Of a stretch of DNA of 64,000 nucleotides, positions 25,476 through 37,362 are shown in pieces. This DNA comes from Silene latifolia (lineage: Eukaryota > Streptophyta > Magnoliopsida > Caryophyllales > Caryophyllaceae). The position numbers were made by a program, and so were the translations under genes. Positions within the stretch are counted from its first letter, which is position 1. The number at the start of each line of letters is the position of its first letter. The notes below the pieces were generated by a model. That model ran no database searches and had not been told where the DNA came from. It saw only the letters and a list, made by a program, of their open reading frames with translations. The stretch lies in NCBI RefSeq assembly GCF_048544455.1, contig NC_133536.1:24988152-25052151 (forward strand), in the 5' to 3' direction.

Positions 25476-26489
25476 TCAACACATATCCTTGAGCCGTCTC
25501 ATTCCGATCTTGCGAACTAGTTCTTGGAATTGCTTTGATGGTAGTGACTTTGTGAACAAGTCTGCAAGGTTCTCGCTTGACCTGACTTGTTGGATGTCAA
25601 TTGTCCCTTCTTCTTGAAGATCATGTGTGAAGAAGAATTTTGGAGCTATATGCTTAGTTCTATCTCCTTTGATATAGTCTTCCTTTACTTGAGCGATACA
25701 CGCCGTATTATCCTCGTATATTATTGTCGGATGATCACTTGTCTTGATATCACATTCCTTTTCAATGTACTGTATCATGGATCTCAACCATACACATTCT
25801 CTTGAAGCTTCGTACAATGCAATTAATTCTGCATGATTTGATGATGTGGCAGTCAAAGTTTGCTTTGTTGACTTCCAGGATATGGGTGTACCGTCATATG
25901 TAAATACATATCCTGTCTGAGATTTTGCCTTTTGTGGGTCTGACAAGTATCCAGCATCTGCATATCCAATCAGCGTAGCATCTTTCTTTCTAGGATAAAA
26001 TAATCCTAAATCTTGGGTTCCTTGAAGGTACCTTAACAAGTGTTTAACTCCATTCCAATGTCTTTTAGTTGGTGATGCACTAAACCTTGCTAGTAAGTTA
26101 ACCGAAAATGCTATATCTGGTCGAGTATTATTTGCCAAATACATTAATGCACCTATTGCACTAAGATATGGTACTTCTGGTCCTAGGGTATCTTCGTTGG
26201 CTTCTCTTGACCTAAATTCGTCCTTTTCAACACTAAGAGAGCGAACAACCATTGGAGAACTAAGTGGATGTGATCTAGCCATTCCAAATATTTGTGTGAC
26301 TCTTTGGGTGTAATTTTCTTGGTGAATAAGAACTCCATTCTTAAGATGCTCGATTTGTAGTCCAAGGCAGAATTTTGTTCGTCCGAGATCTTTCATCTCG
26401 AATTCTTTCATTAGATATTTTGCTGTGACTTCAAGCTCGGCTGGAGTTCCAATGATGTTTAAATCATCGACATACACCTCAACATTCAA
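25476..26489 (-). pseudogene. Copia pol fossil: reverse transcriptase end and RNase H
   Basis: Encodes the VYVDDLNIIG reverse-transcriptase centre, followed by the CLGLQIEH and YLSAIGALMYLANNTRPDIA blocks and the copia RNase H (GYADAGYLSD, ADLFTKSLP). It is one of several remaining pieces of the copia polyprotein. Confidence 0.9.
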
Positions 26490-26490
26490 C

Positions 26491-27440
26491 TAGTCGCGTG
26501 CACTCGATTCGTCAAATATAGAATTAAGTCAATTAAAACGAAGGTAACACCTCACGTGGCCAGTCGATCGACCAACACGCGATTTCAGGCCATATTAATT
26601 CTAATGTCGCCTAACTATAGGTTCCCTACATCCTAACATGAATAATTTAGTTACTCATGATATTGATGAAAACAACAACTAAATTAACGAAATAACTACT
26701 GAATTCATGCTTGAATTAAATAAACAAACAAATAACATAAACGATAAATCGGTTTCGGGAGATCTAATCCTAGCAATTCTATACTACGAAAGAAAGCAAA
26801 CAAACTGAATATTGAAACAGATGAATAACGTGTAGAGGAATTGCAGAAGAGAGATCAAATACCGATTGCAAAACGAACTTTATTAATGAAAGAGCAACAA
26901 TCTACGAACCCTAATTATTTCCCTAAAATTTCTGGTAAAAGACTTGATGATTAATTCCTAAAGTCAGTTACGTTATATAGAAATATACGTAACACTTATT
27001 TCTAAAACCTAAATATAATGGGCTTTGGAAATCTCGATCTTTTAATTCTCGTCAGAATAGCGGTGTGGTCGATCGACTAGGATAGGCATCGATCGACGGT
27101 AAGCTCTAAACAAGAGCTTCTCGTTGTCGTGCATTGGTCGATCGACTAAGGGCGTGATCGATCGACCATATGTAGCCGATCAACTTTTAACTTCTCGTGG
27201 ATTTGTCTTTCGGGCCTCGAAATGCGCACCAAGCTCGTTCCTTGAGTAAATACTTTACGTCAAATGCAGTGCAAGGTACTCGGGGACGGATTTGGCTCAA
27301 AATCTACTCATTTCTGCATAATTCTGCAATATTACAATAAAATACGAAAGTAGACGAAATGGGGCAAATAGTAGCATAAAACTACACAATTGAGCTCTGA
27401 AATGCGTGTAAAATGGGGTGTAAAACATCATATAATTGAC
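26491..27440 (-). mobile_element. LTR-like insert inside copia pol
   Basis: About 0.95 kb of foreign sequence interrupts the copia reverse-transcriptase region. On the minus strand it starts TGATGCGTGTCAATTATATG and shares modules (catgagtaactaaattattcatg) with the Athila-like LTRs elsewhere in the window. It carries four or five TCGATCGA palindromes. Ends and target duplication are not clear, so it is a degraded copy or solo LTR. Confidence 0.55.
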
Positions 27441-29636
27441 ACGCATCATATAATCCCTTTGATACTGCAAGGCCAGTTAGGAATCTTAGAGTTGTTGCAT
27501 CAACTACAGGAGAATATGTCTCATCATAATCAACTCCTGGCATTTGCGAGAAGCCTTGTGCAACAAGTCTTGCTTTATATCTTACAATTTCATTTTTCTC
27601 ATTTCGTTTCCTGATGAAGACCCATTTATGCCCTACCGGTTTTACATTCTTTGGTGTTTGTATTATCGGGCCAAAAACTTCTCTTTTCTCAAAAGACTTC
27701 AATTCTGCTTTCATTGCTTCCTCCCATTTTGGCCAGTCGTGTCTTTGACGACACTCGTTAACAGATTTTGGCTTAATATCATTTTTGTCAGTCATGATTT
27801 CTGTTGCGATGGAGCATACAAATATTTCGTCGATATTGACTTCTACTCGGTTATATTAAATTCCCGTATGAACATAATTAATTGAGATTTCATGGCTGTC
27901 ATCGTTTACATTTTCCAAAGTTTCCTCTCTCGGTAACCTAGTAATGTTTCTTCTTCACTATCTTTATCACATGATATTTCCTTTTGTTTCTTAGATTTTC
28001 TAGGTTTGAGATCCTTTGAGCCCGGTGGTCTCCCACGTTTCCTACGTGCCATAGATTGTTCTGCTATTGACTTGTCAGAGTTTTCTATAGGAATGTCAAT
28101 TCTGGCAGGCGCATTTACTGCTGGAATATGAGACTTTGTGACTCCTTTTGAGTTTGTAAATGCATCAGGTAATTGATTAGCAACACTTTGCAAATGAATT
28201 ATCTTTTGTACTTCTTGTTTACAAGAACCATTTCTTGGATCAGGGTATAATAATGAATCTGCATTCCATGTAATTTCTTTTGGTCGTTGGTCCACTTTCC
28301 TTTCTCCCCCTAAGACTGGGAATGTATGTTCGTCAAAATGACAATCGGCAAATCGTGCCGTGAATAAATCTCCAGTCATAGGTTCAAGGTATTTAATAAT
28401 ACTTGGAGAAATGAATCCAACATATATACCCAGTCTTCGTTGTGGACCCATTTTAGTCCTTTGGGGTGGAGCAATCGGTACAAAAATAGAGCAACCAAAT
28501 GTTCTTAAATGTGATATATTTGGTGGGTGTCCCGTTACCAGTTGTAAGGGGGAAAATTTATGATATGCATTAGGCCTTAACCGGGTTAAGGTTTCTGCAT
28601 GTAGAATAGCATGTCCCTATGCCGATGTTGGTAATTTTGATTTCATTAGTAGCGGTCTAGCTGTTTGCTGCAATCTTTTTATCATTGTCTCGGCCAGTCC
28701 ATTTTGTGTATGGACGTGTGCTACTGGGTGTTCAACATCTATGCCAATCGACATACAATACTCATTTAATGCTTGAGAAGTAAACTCCCCCGCATTATCC
28801 AGACGGATTTTCTTAATATTTTGATCTGGAAATTGCGTTCTTAGTCTGATTATTTGAGCACGTAATTTCGCGAGAGCAAAATTCCTTGTGGAAAGAAGGG
28901 TTACATATGACCATATCGTAGATGCATCAATTAGTACCATAAAATATCGAAATGGTCCACATTGTGGGTTAATTGGGCCACATATATCACCTTGAATCCT
29001 TTCAAGGAATCCGGGTGATTCATTCTTAATTTTGCTTGTCGATGGTCTTGTAATAAATTTTCCCAGTGAACATGCACTGCAAGGAAAATCACTAGATTTT
29101 ATTACCCTGATATTCTTTAAAGGGTGTCCCAGTGAACTTTCAATAATTTTTGTCATCATGCCAGGTCCTGGATGACCTAACCTATCATGCCACAAAGTGA
29201 ATGCGGTCTTATCATTTTTTTTTGATGACATCATGCTAGTTATAATGGCATTTATATGTGTATAATATAAACCAGAAGAGTATGATGGCATCTTCTCAGA
29301 TATGCATTTCTTGCCCGATTTTATTATCGTTAGGCATAAGTATTCTTTAGAATTTTCTGTCATGGTTTCAATATGATAACCATTTTGTCGCATATCTTTG
29401 AAACTGATCAGGTTTCGTTGCGACTTGCTCGAGTATAGCGCTTTATATTTTGTTATGCTTGTTCCCATTGGGAGTACGATAATAGCTTTTACACAACCTT
29501 CAATTATTTCAGCGTTGCCGCATATAGTATTCACATATGCCTTAATTGGCATTAATTCTGTGAAATATTTCTGCTGTTTCAAGATAGTGTGAGTTGTGCC
29601 GCTATCTATTAAGCATGTTTCTGCATCGGTTGTCAT
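27382..29636 (-). pseudogene. Copia pol fossil: integrase and N-terminal reverse transcriptase
   Basis: From high to low coordinate: pre-integrase and integrase core (28617-29636; LWHDRLGHPGPGM, HTQNGLAETMIKRLQQTARP), integrase C-terminal part and linker (27906-28451; RLGIYVGFISPSIIKYLEP, KRGRPPGSKD), and the start of reverse transcriptase (27430-27795; KARLVAQGFSQMPGVDYDET). The order is that of Ty1/copia. It is broken. Confidence 0.88.
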
Positions 29637-29795
29637 ATCTAAAACATTAAAATAAAGACTATTAATATTGTTTAGTAATTATATTTAGAATGCAATAAAA
29701 ATAAAAACTAGTATAATACATTTATTTGGGATAAGAAATAAAAGTAAAGTAAACATGCATGCATAGTAAGGTATAAAATAAGGGTAACATATTCT

Positions 29796-30819
29796 CTACA
29801 TAGTAGATGTCATATTGAATCCACTACTCCCGGCGCCATCATCCAGAAAGTAGTTTGTTGTTTCGATCATATCTGATTCAAGCATGTCAGTCTCAACCAT
29901 GTTTGATTTAGGCATATTGGTTGTTAATGGTATGACATCAGTAATAAAATGTGCCTCAAACCTTTTATTCTTTTGCCTGATGGATGCCTGGTAGAGGTCG
30001 ACAAAGTGTTTTGGCGTGCGACACGCACGAGCCCAGTGTCCTCCTAGACCACTTTTATTACAAGTAGTTCTAGGTTTTTCAATATTTTCGGGATAAGCAT
30101 TCCGCTTTCCGTAATGTGGTTTTTTAAATGTATTTTGACCTCTACTTAGGCCAGAACCACGCCCTCTACTGCGTCCTCGCTTATTGATCCAGCGTCCACG
30201 CCCACTTCTAGCAACAAAATTTGCCTCAGGTATTGCAATAGATCCACTTAGCCTCAAATTGTCGTTTTTTAACAAAACATTGTCATTTTGTTCAGCGACT
30301 AAAAGTATTGCAATAAGGTCAGTGAATTTTTCAATTTTGCTTTGCCTTATTTGTCTTTGAAAATCAATATTGTGTTTGCCCATAGTTGAGAATGTTTTCT
30401 CGATTTTAGTGAAGTCGCTAACTTCATGACCACAATACTCCAATTGTGAGGCAATGCGAAATAGGGCCGAATTATATTCGTTTACCGAAGTAAAATCTTG
30501 GAAACGTAAGTTTTCCCATTCATGGCGAAGTTTAGGGAGTAGGACATATTGTTGATGTCCAAATCTTTCCTCAAGGCGAGCCCATAATTCAGGAGGGTCT
30601 CTTATTCGCAAATACTCATTTTTTTAGCTCTTCATCCATATGATGCCGTATAAATATATGAGCCTGTCGTTTTTCTTGGTAGGTACCAAAATTACCTACC
30701 TCAACAGTATGTTCGAGGCCCTTGGCTCCCAAATGGGCTATGACATTGTCTTTCCATAGTAGGAATTTCTGCCCAGATAGATCAAGAATATCGAAGTCTC
30801 TTTTGGCAATGTGAGACAT
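29796..30819 (-). pseudogene. Copia gag fossil
   Basis: The gag region starts MSHIAKRDFDILDLSGQKFL at 30819. It contains the UBN2-type gag core (ELWARLEERFGHQQ, LRHEWENLRFQDFTSVNEYN) and a basic RGR-rich tail with a degenerate zinc-knuckle-like segment near 30050. It would form the particle protein of the element. Confidence 0.85.
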
Positions 30820-31662
30820 TTTTCTATGTAACGTAAAAAAAAAATGTTAGAAAACAAGAATAGTTATGTTCAAGTTTTCTACCTTAATTTATTCAACATT
30901 ATTAACTTATTGCGGTTAGTGGTCTCGTTATTCATTTATTATAATTCAAATTGGTCATAGTTTAGGATTATTTAAAGGAAGATTATCTAACTCACGAAGA
31001 TTTTTCTTAATAGAGCGCATGAGCTCGTCTTCGGGTGTTTTATCCTTATTATTATCCTTTTTTTTCGTGATTTTGGATAAGGAAAGAAGATTTGGGATAA
31101 GGGAAGAAGTAAGTAAAATAATAGAGTTTATGAAGATTTTATAGGGGTTAAAAATACTGTAGCGTCGGCGGTAAAAGTGATAATATTAAAGGGAAAAAAA
31201 TATTAAATTTAAAGAAAAAGTTTACGATTATCAATGAGATATTCAAATATATATATATGATAATAAATAAATCTTTCATAATAAAATTAGAAACAAGATG
31301 TAATACATATGGAAGGATATTAGGCTCTTAATGCATACTACATATGATATTAATACTATCTTAGACATGCAATTACAACTTCTATTTTTAAATTATTATA
31401 CTTATATTATATTTATTATACCCAACAAACTTATTTATTATCCCACCTAACTATGACTTTTGCTACTATACTTCTACTGACAATTTTTTCTCTTCCTCAT
31501 ATCAAACATTATTGCACCTACATTTTTCCAAGTCTCTCGTTGTTCTTTGAGAGACAAAAAAAATGCTTCATTCCAAATGCTCAATTAAATAACAACCTTC
31601 ATAATATCATAAAAAAATAAAAAAAAATATTTTACTACCATGGCTAACGATTTTGAAAACTT
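30820..31662. other. Copia leader between extra ORF and gag
   Basis: Very AT-rich sequence inside the copia element with no supported gene. Confidence 0.5.
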
Positions 31663-32160
31663 TCAGACGATTGACATGGTGGTCGTTATCTGACGTTTCT
31701 CGGCCGATGTTGCGGGCCTAGGTGGCCCTAAGATGCCGTCGGCTGGGGTAGATGGTTCAGTAATAATATTAGTATTGGGGCGTTTGTCGCAGATGGAGTC
31801 GGTTGATTCGGTTGACTCTGAGGACACTTGTTCGTCTCTTTGTCTCTTCAAGCGAGACGGTCCCGCTATATTTTCGGGAAAAAATTGGCGGGTTTTGTGA
31901 TACTTTTTGGTTTGTCTCTCTACTTGACTATTGAAGTTGGTTCGGATTGGTTTTGATAAGTGTTGATTAAGTGGGGCAACAACCGATGGTTCACTCGGTT
32001 GTGGTTGTGGTTGTGGTTGTGGTTGTGGTTGCGGTTGCAGTTGCGGGCAAACAACAGGGATATTTATAGGTAAGTCATTAGTAGGTTCGGTGATGAAGTA
32101 TATGTTAGAATTTGAGATATAATTTAAAATAGTGGTGATCCCATGACATTGGGGATCCAT
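31663..32160 (-). CDS. Extra ORF between the 5' LTR and gag of the copia element
   Basis: An open 165-codon frame starts 120 bp inside the 5' LTR of the minus-strand copia element and ends about 840 bp before gag. It contains a (QP)n tract (about residues 43-55), serine/threonine-rich low-complexity sequence and a basic SRLKRQRDEQ segment. I recognise no domain. Ordinary copia elements have no ORF here, so it is either an accessory leader ORF or a captured fragment. The dipeptide run is encoded by an imperfect GGTTGT repeat at about 31999-32040. Confidence 0.45.
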   Translation of the reverse strand: MDPQCHGITTILNYISNSNIYFITEPTNDLPINIPVVCPQLQPQPQPQPQPQPQPSEPSVVAPLNQHLSKPIRTNFNSQVERQTKKYHKTRQFFPENIAGPSRLKRQRDEQVSSESTESTDSICDKRPNTNIITEPSTPADGILGPPRPATSAEKRQITTTMSIV

Positions 32161-32445
32161 GTTAAAAATATTATTTAGTAATATAATTGTTTTGAAAAAA
32201 AAAATTTATAAGAGCTAAATTATTACGAGTATTTTGAAAATGATACCTTGCGAATTCGGAGCAAGCTCGTGCTGATAACGTGTTAAAGATTATTATTGAG
32301 AGTGAAAGATTGAGAGTGAAAGTTGTGTAATTTCTCATTCATCGAGTACGGTATTTATACAACGTAATACGATGTGTATACATTAAATGCACCAAAGACA
32401 TTTGCCATATTTACTGCAGTAAATGTAGACTTCTAGGAGGACGGT

Positions 32446-33939
32446 TGACACGGCTATCGCAACCCTATCAAAGATAAAACCTAACGGTCTCAACTAAAAT
32501 GTAGCAGAGGCAGTCGAGTATCGAATCCACAGGGAGGTAATGCAACTATAGCTGTCTATTTCTAATCCTATGGTAACAATTGGGGGTTGTTTGAATTTCG
32601 TTCTAAACTACAAAGTCTGAAGGGAAGAGAAAAAAGGCAAAGAGTAATAAAGGCAATAAAATATGATTAAACTATCAAGAAGAGAGGGACATGCCGGGAT
32701 TTCGGTTCACTACGGTAGTCCAATAACTCAGCAGTAAATGACTCAGACGAACTAATGTGAGACGGATGTTAAAAGGTCCTTTCGGTCCACTTTCTATCCT
32801 AAAATACCACTAACTTAACCTTCGTCCTCATTAGGGTAGTCTACTGTTTATAGCAGGCCTATTTAGTCCAATCTTTCGATCCAGGATTAATTTTAGCCAG
32901 TTTAATGGGTGACATAGAAGCGTGCACTCAACTAGGTCGGAAATTACAGTTAAATTGCTATAGTGACAGAATCTCGTGATCAATTCGTCTAATTCATCTA
33001 CTAAATCGTCATCTTTCTACCGCAGATTCCCTAATCCCAACATGAAGGGAATTTAGCTACTCATATCGGCGATTAAACTAACAGCAAGTAATTTACCAGC
33101 AGAGAACATAATGAATGAACAACAAACTGCAATAATGAAAATTAGGGCAAGGGGAATAAGAACACAAATGAGAAATTAAAGCAAACAAATGATTATTATT
33201 AAATAAGGGAGAGAAAGGATTACAATCAGTGCGAACCCGGCGTAAAGAACAACGGGATCCGAGCAATAATAATCCAAAGTAAAGTAGCAGTGGAGAAAAG
33301 CAAAGTAACGTAGCAAGGTTTACAGTGAAACGTTTGATAGTCTATGAGATAGTCCAAAAAGAGATGCTAATAACCTAGTAAATCATAGGTTAAATAGCCA
33401 AACAAACAAAGAGTTTATGCGGAAATAAATAAAACACGGACTGATTAAAAGCCCATAATGTCGAAACCACTCGATCGAGTGGATTAAACCACTCGATCGA
33501 CCAACTTCTCAGCAAAAGTCACTCGATCGACCAACAGGTTACTCGATCGAGGACTTGGTCTTGTACAACTTACTCGATCGACTGGGAAACCTCTCGATCG
33601 AGCATCAGGGGGTATAGAAACCACTCGATCGACTGGTAAACAGCTCGATCGAGTGACTATGTCTTCATTTCAGCTCACGTCTTCACCCAAGTATCTCGTA
33701 ATGCGTGCCATGACGCTTCCAAATGCAGTATCTCACTCTGGGAAAATTCCGTCTCTTCTAAATGCATGCAAAAAGGACAGAAAGGAGTATGGTTCCACTA
33801 ATTTCGCGATTATTCCTACAAAAAGGACAAAATACACCAAGGTAGCCAATTCGGGGCAAAATACCATAAAAATAGTATAGAAATGCATAGAAATACGTGC
33901 TGAAATAGGCTAAAAAGACTATACATTAGGCACGTATCA
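32446..33939 (-). mobile_element. Solo LTR, Ty3/gypsy Athila-like, in the copia LTR
   Basis: 1494 bp flanked by perfect 5-bp duplications ACGGT (32441-32445, 33940-33944). On the minus strand it runs TGATACGTGCC...GCCGTGTCA. The module cctccctgtggattcgatac near its 3' end is shared with the Athila LTRs at 45 and 56.6 kb. No internal region remains, so it arose by LTR-LTR recombination. It carries a dense cluster of TCGATCGA palindromes at 33468-33654. Confidence 0.9.
33468..33654. promoter_or_regulatory. TCGATCGA palindrome cluster in solo LTR
   Basis: Eight copies of tcgatcga in 187 bp, most as actcgatcga. On the LTR's own strand the cluster lies upstream of TATA-like sequence at about 33388-33434. 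Role is inferred. Confidence 0.55.
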
Positions 33940-33999
33940 ACGGTGGAGTAAATCACGGAGGTGAGATTTTCACCTTGACTTTGTGTTTACAACAAACTA

Positions 34000-34648
34000 T
34001 ACATTTTATAATGACTACTCTTGTATGTTGTAAGATTGAGGTACGAACTAATTTTGTTATGTCTTAAATAAAGAGAGGAAATGCTATTTCCTCTCTCTAC
34101 CTTTTCCCCCTCAATTAAGTTATCCTTGATCTACTGCCACCGTCATCCTCCTTGACCTCCCAGATACCCCTCCGGGGCCGCCGGAGTTGTGGTCGCCATT
34201 CTGCTAATCTCTGGCGGCCTCAAATGCTCGACCAAGGTTTGTTTCCATCCTCACTCCGTTTTTGAATCGCATGCTCCAATTTTTCTGTTTCCCCAAATCA
34301 AATTTAATTCCCAAATTTAATTCACCTTTTCTCCATATTTCTGCAACCAATATTTTTCAACTTCCCAAAGGAACGATCAATTTTTGCACAAATACTTCGT
34401 TTTCTGTGGTTTGATTTATGGGTTGTTTTCACGATCTTGATTTTAATTGATTTACTCTGCTGGGTTCTGAAAAGATTGGAATATATCTATGGTCTAGGTT
34501 AGAATAAGATGATGATTTGGCTCTATTACATCTGTTCTTCGGGGTTTCCTTTATCATCCTTTACTTTGTTGTTCAGATTTGTTATCAGAATTCTCACCTC
34601 ATACTTGGGAAGCTAGTTTACCAATTTCCAGCAAGTCTTTCTTGGCTG
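34000..34648. other. Gene-less gap between two copia elements
   Basis: Contains a hairpin gagaggaaat/atttcctctc at about 34074-34096 and a GC-richer segment (34140-34240). No reading frame resembling a protein was found. Confidence 0.5.
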
Positions 34649-35240
34649 TGTTGAAAATAGGGGCTTTTGAAGCTTTGTAAAATGTTTCCAATTGTCCCAC
34701 ATTGGTGAGGAAAAGTGTGTTTGATGGGTTTATATATACCCACACTCCTTACCATATCACTAGTGAGTAAAGGGAGCCTTTTATAGAGGTTTTGCGAGGT
34801 GCTTAATTCAGCTCGCACACGCGCGCACCCTGCCCGGATCGTGATTCGGGATTCAAATTTGGCAATCGCCTGCGGCGGGTTATGCCTATCTTTTTGGGCC
34901 TGATCCGTGTGTTTTATTATAGACTGAAGTGTCCAGGTGCATAGTCAAATGTAGCTGTTAGTGGGTGAGTGTTTCTCTCCCCATTTACTGCCTTGACTGC
35001 TTAATTACATGAACCGTTTTGGAGCATCATTCTCTCCTATATAATTAGCACACCTCTTCAGTTGAAAAATACACAACATCATTCTCTCCTCTCTTTTCTC
35101 TAATATTATTTCTAGGTAAAGCTATTTCAATTGTTCCAATATTCTCAGTATCGAGTGGGCGTGCCTGAGTGCAGGAGTTCCAATATTCTCAGTATCTGCT
35201 GATCGCCGCAACGGTCGTACCGAAAAATAGTTTACAAGGC
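34649..35240 (+). repeat. 5' LTR of the plus-strand copia element
   Basis: The start is set by comparison with 41171; the 3' boundary is approximate. A 22-bp segment (ttccaatattctcagtatc) is repeated at about 35134 and 35189. Confidence 0.7.
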
Positions 35241-35344
35241 AGTGGCTCTCATATCACGTCACTACAAATCGGGTTATCTCTGATCTTTTTCATTGTTACT
35301 GCAATTTCCATCTAAAAATTTGAAAACTATTTTAATTGTTGCTG

Positions 35345-36554
35345 TGACAATGTCGGTTATGTCAGAAAATCTACCTAATCTATCAAAATTGGAACCTTTA
35401 GATGGTCAGAATTATAAGAGATGGTCTCAGAAATTACTTATTTTTTTTTTAGCAGTTAGAAATTGATTATGTCTTATTTTCTGACCCTCATGCTGCTGTA
35501 ACCGAACCTGCTTCTACGTCTGTTGAGACCACCCTACCCGCTATTTCTACGGTTAAGTCAAATGCAGAGGCTATTAAAAAATATGATAAGGATAATAAAA
35601 CGGCTAAGTGTCACCTCCTTAATCATATGACTAATACGCTTTTTGACTTATTTATGGTTCATAAATCTACTAAGACCATATGAGAATTACTAGAGAAAAA
35701 AATATGGGGTTGATGACGCTGGTAAAAAGAAATATGACATTGGAAAGTGGCTTGGGTTTCAGACGGTAGATGACAAACCTATTATGGATCAAGTTCATCA
35801 CTATGAGAACTTATGTGCTGATGCCGTTAATGAGGGGATGGAACTAGATGAGATTTTTCTAGCACATGTGTTACTCGAAAAATCCCCTCCTTCCTGGTCT
35901 CACTATAGGAACCATTTTAAGCATAAGAAAAAAGACCTTTCACTCCAAGATCTAGTGGGTCGCATGAGGACCGAGGAAGTAAACCGTCTCAAAGACAAAA
36001 CCATTAGTGTGTCCGTGAATGCTCCTGATGCTTCTGTTAAAGGTAATCTGGTTGAGTTTGGTGGTCCGTCTTATGCTGAAAAGTCCAAGGGTAAGGGTAA
36101 GGCCAAGGTTGGTCAGACTAAGGGACATGGTCAAGCTAATAAGAATGGTCCAGCGAAGCACACTAAACCTGTTGCTAAGATCCAGAAAGCTAAAGGGCCA
36201 ATTATTTGCTATGTTTGTGGAAAAGCTGGTCATAAAGCCTACCAATGCTCCGAAAAGAAATCTGCTGAAGCCAATACTGTGACTGATGATGTCATTGCTG
36301 CTGTGGTTGTGGAAGCTAATATGGTGGGTAATGTTGTTGAATGGGTCTTGGACACTGGTGCTTCTAGACACCTCTGTGATGATAAGGGGTTATTTGCTGA
36401 GTTCGAGGATGTAGCTGATAGGGAATGCGTTTTCATGGGTAATTCTTCATCCGCAATGATTAAAGGCAAAGGCAAGATCTTTCTCAAACTCACCTCGGGA
36501 AAAACACTTGCTCTAAACAATGTTTTGTATATACCTCGTTACGTCGAAACCTAG
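35345..36554 (+). pseudogene. Copia gag-protease fossil
   Basis: Gag core (ENLCADAVNEGMELDEIFLA), a CCHC zinc knuckle (CYVCGKAGHKAYQC, about 36210-36250) and the protease active-site region (VLDTGASRHLC, about 36340) are visible in order. Confidence 0.85.
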
Positions 36555-36672
36555 TGTCTGGTGCCTTATTAAACAAAGCTGGTTTGAAACTTGTTTTTGA
36601 GGCCGATAAGGTGGTAATGTCGCGTAACATGGAATTTGTGGGCAAGGGTTATCTGTCTGGGGGTCTTTTATA

Positions 36673-37362
36673 TTGAACTCTAATTCAGTTTCTAATAATA
36701 TTGCATCTACTTCTGCTTATATCGTTGAGTCTATTGATGTTTGGCATGGTAGATTAGGTCATGTGAATGTTGATTATATTAAAAAACTTAGAACTATGAG
36801 TTTAATTCCAAGTTTGACGAGTCAAGAATTCTCTAAATGTACTACCTGTGTTGAAGCTAAATTCACAAAGAAACCTAGTAGACCAGTTAACACTAGGAAT
36901 ACGAATCTTCTTGAACTTATTCACACCGACCTAGCTGACTTCAAGAATATTGCAAGTAGAGGCGGGAAAAATTATTATGTGACTTTTATAGACGATTCTC
37001 GCGATACACTAAAGTATATTTGCTTAAAACTAAAGATGAAGCAGAACAATCGTTTAAATTTTAAAACTAAAGTCGAAAATCAACTCAACAGGAAAATCAA
37101 ATGGGTAAGGTCTGACAGAGGAGGCGAGTATAAGTCTAATTATCTAGTCGAGTTTGCTAAGAAAAATGGCCTAATACATGAGACTAGTCCACCTTACTCA
37201 CCTTAGTCTAATGGAGTAGCTGAACGGAAAAATAGAACCTTAAAAGAAATGATGAATGCTATGCTTTTATGTTCTGGCCTATCTGACGATATGTAGGGGG
37301 AAAGCAAGTTTATCGGCTTGTCACATTCTTAACCGTGTACCTCATAAGAAACTTGACAAGAC
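36673..37362 (+). pseudogene. Copia integrase fossil, first part
   Basis: Pre-integrase zinc-binding block (VWHGRLGHVN, KCTTCVEAKF) and integrase core (DLADFKNIASRGGKNYYVTF, VRSDRGGEY). A solo LTR splits the gene at 37363. Confidence 0.85.

Larger units (their letters stand above)
25123..33994 (-). mobile_element. Ty1/copia LTR retrotransposon (minus strand), broken
   Basis: A fossil element bounded by LTRs 25123-25322 and 32281-33994, with 5-bp target duplications AACTA (25118-25122, 33995-33999). Read on the minus strand the order is leader ORF, gag, integrase, reverse transcriptase, RNase H, the Ty1/copia order. A purine-rich tract (ggtgaaatttccaaggggga reversed at about 25323) precedes the 3' LTR. 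The LTRs differ at about four positions over 200 bp plus a short duplication, suggesting an age of about one to one and a half million years at usual plant rates. The element is broken, with roughly five to ten breaks, and holds two later insertions (about 26491-27440 and 32446-33939). Confidence 0.9.
32281..33994 (-). repeat. 5' LTR of the minus-strand copia element, split by a solo LTR
   Basis: LTR pieces 32281-32445 and 33945-33994 match 25123-25322. A short internal duplication of gagtgaaag is present in this copy only. Confidence 0.88.
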
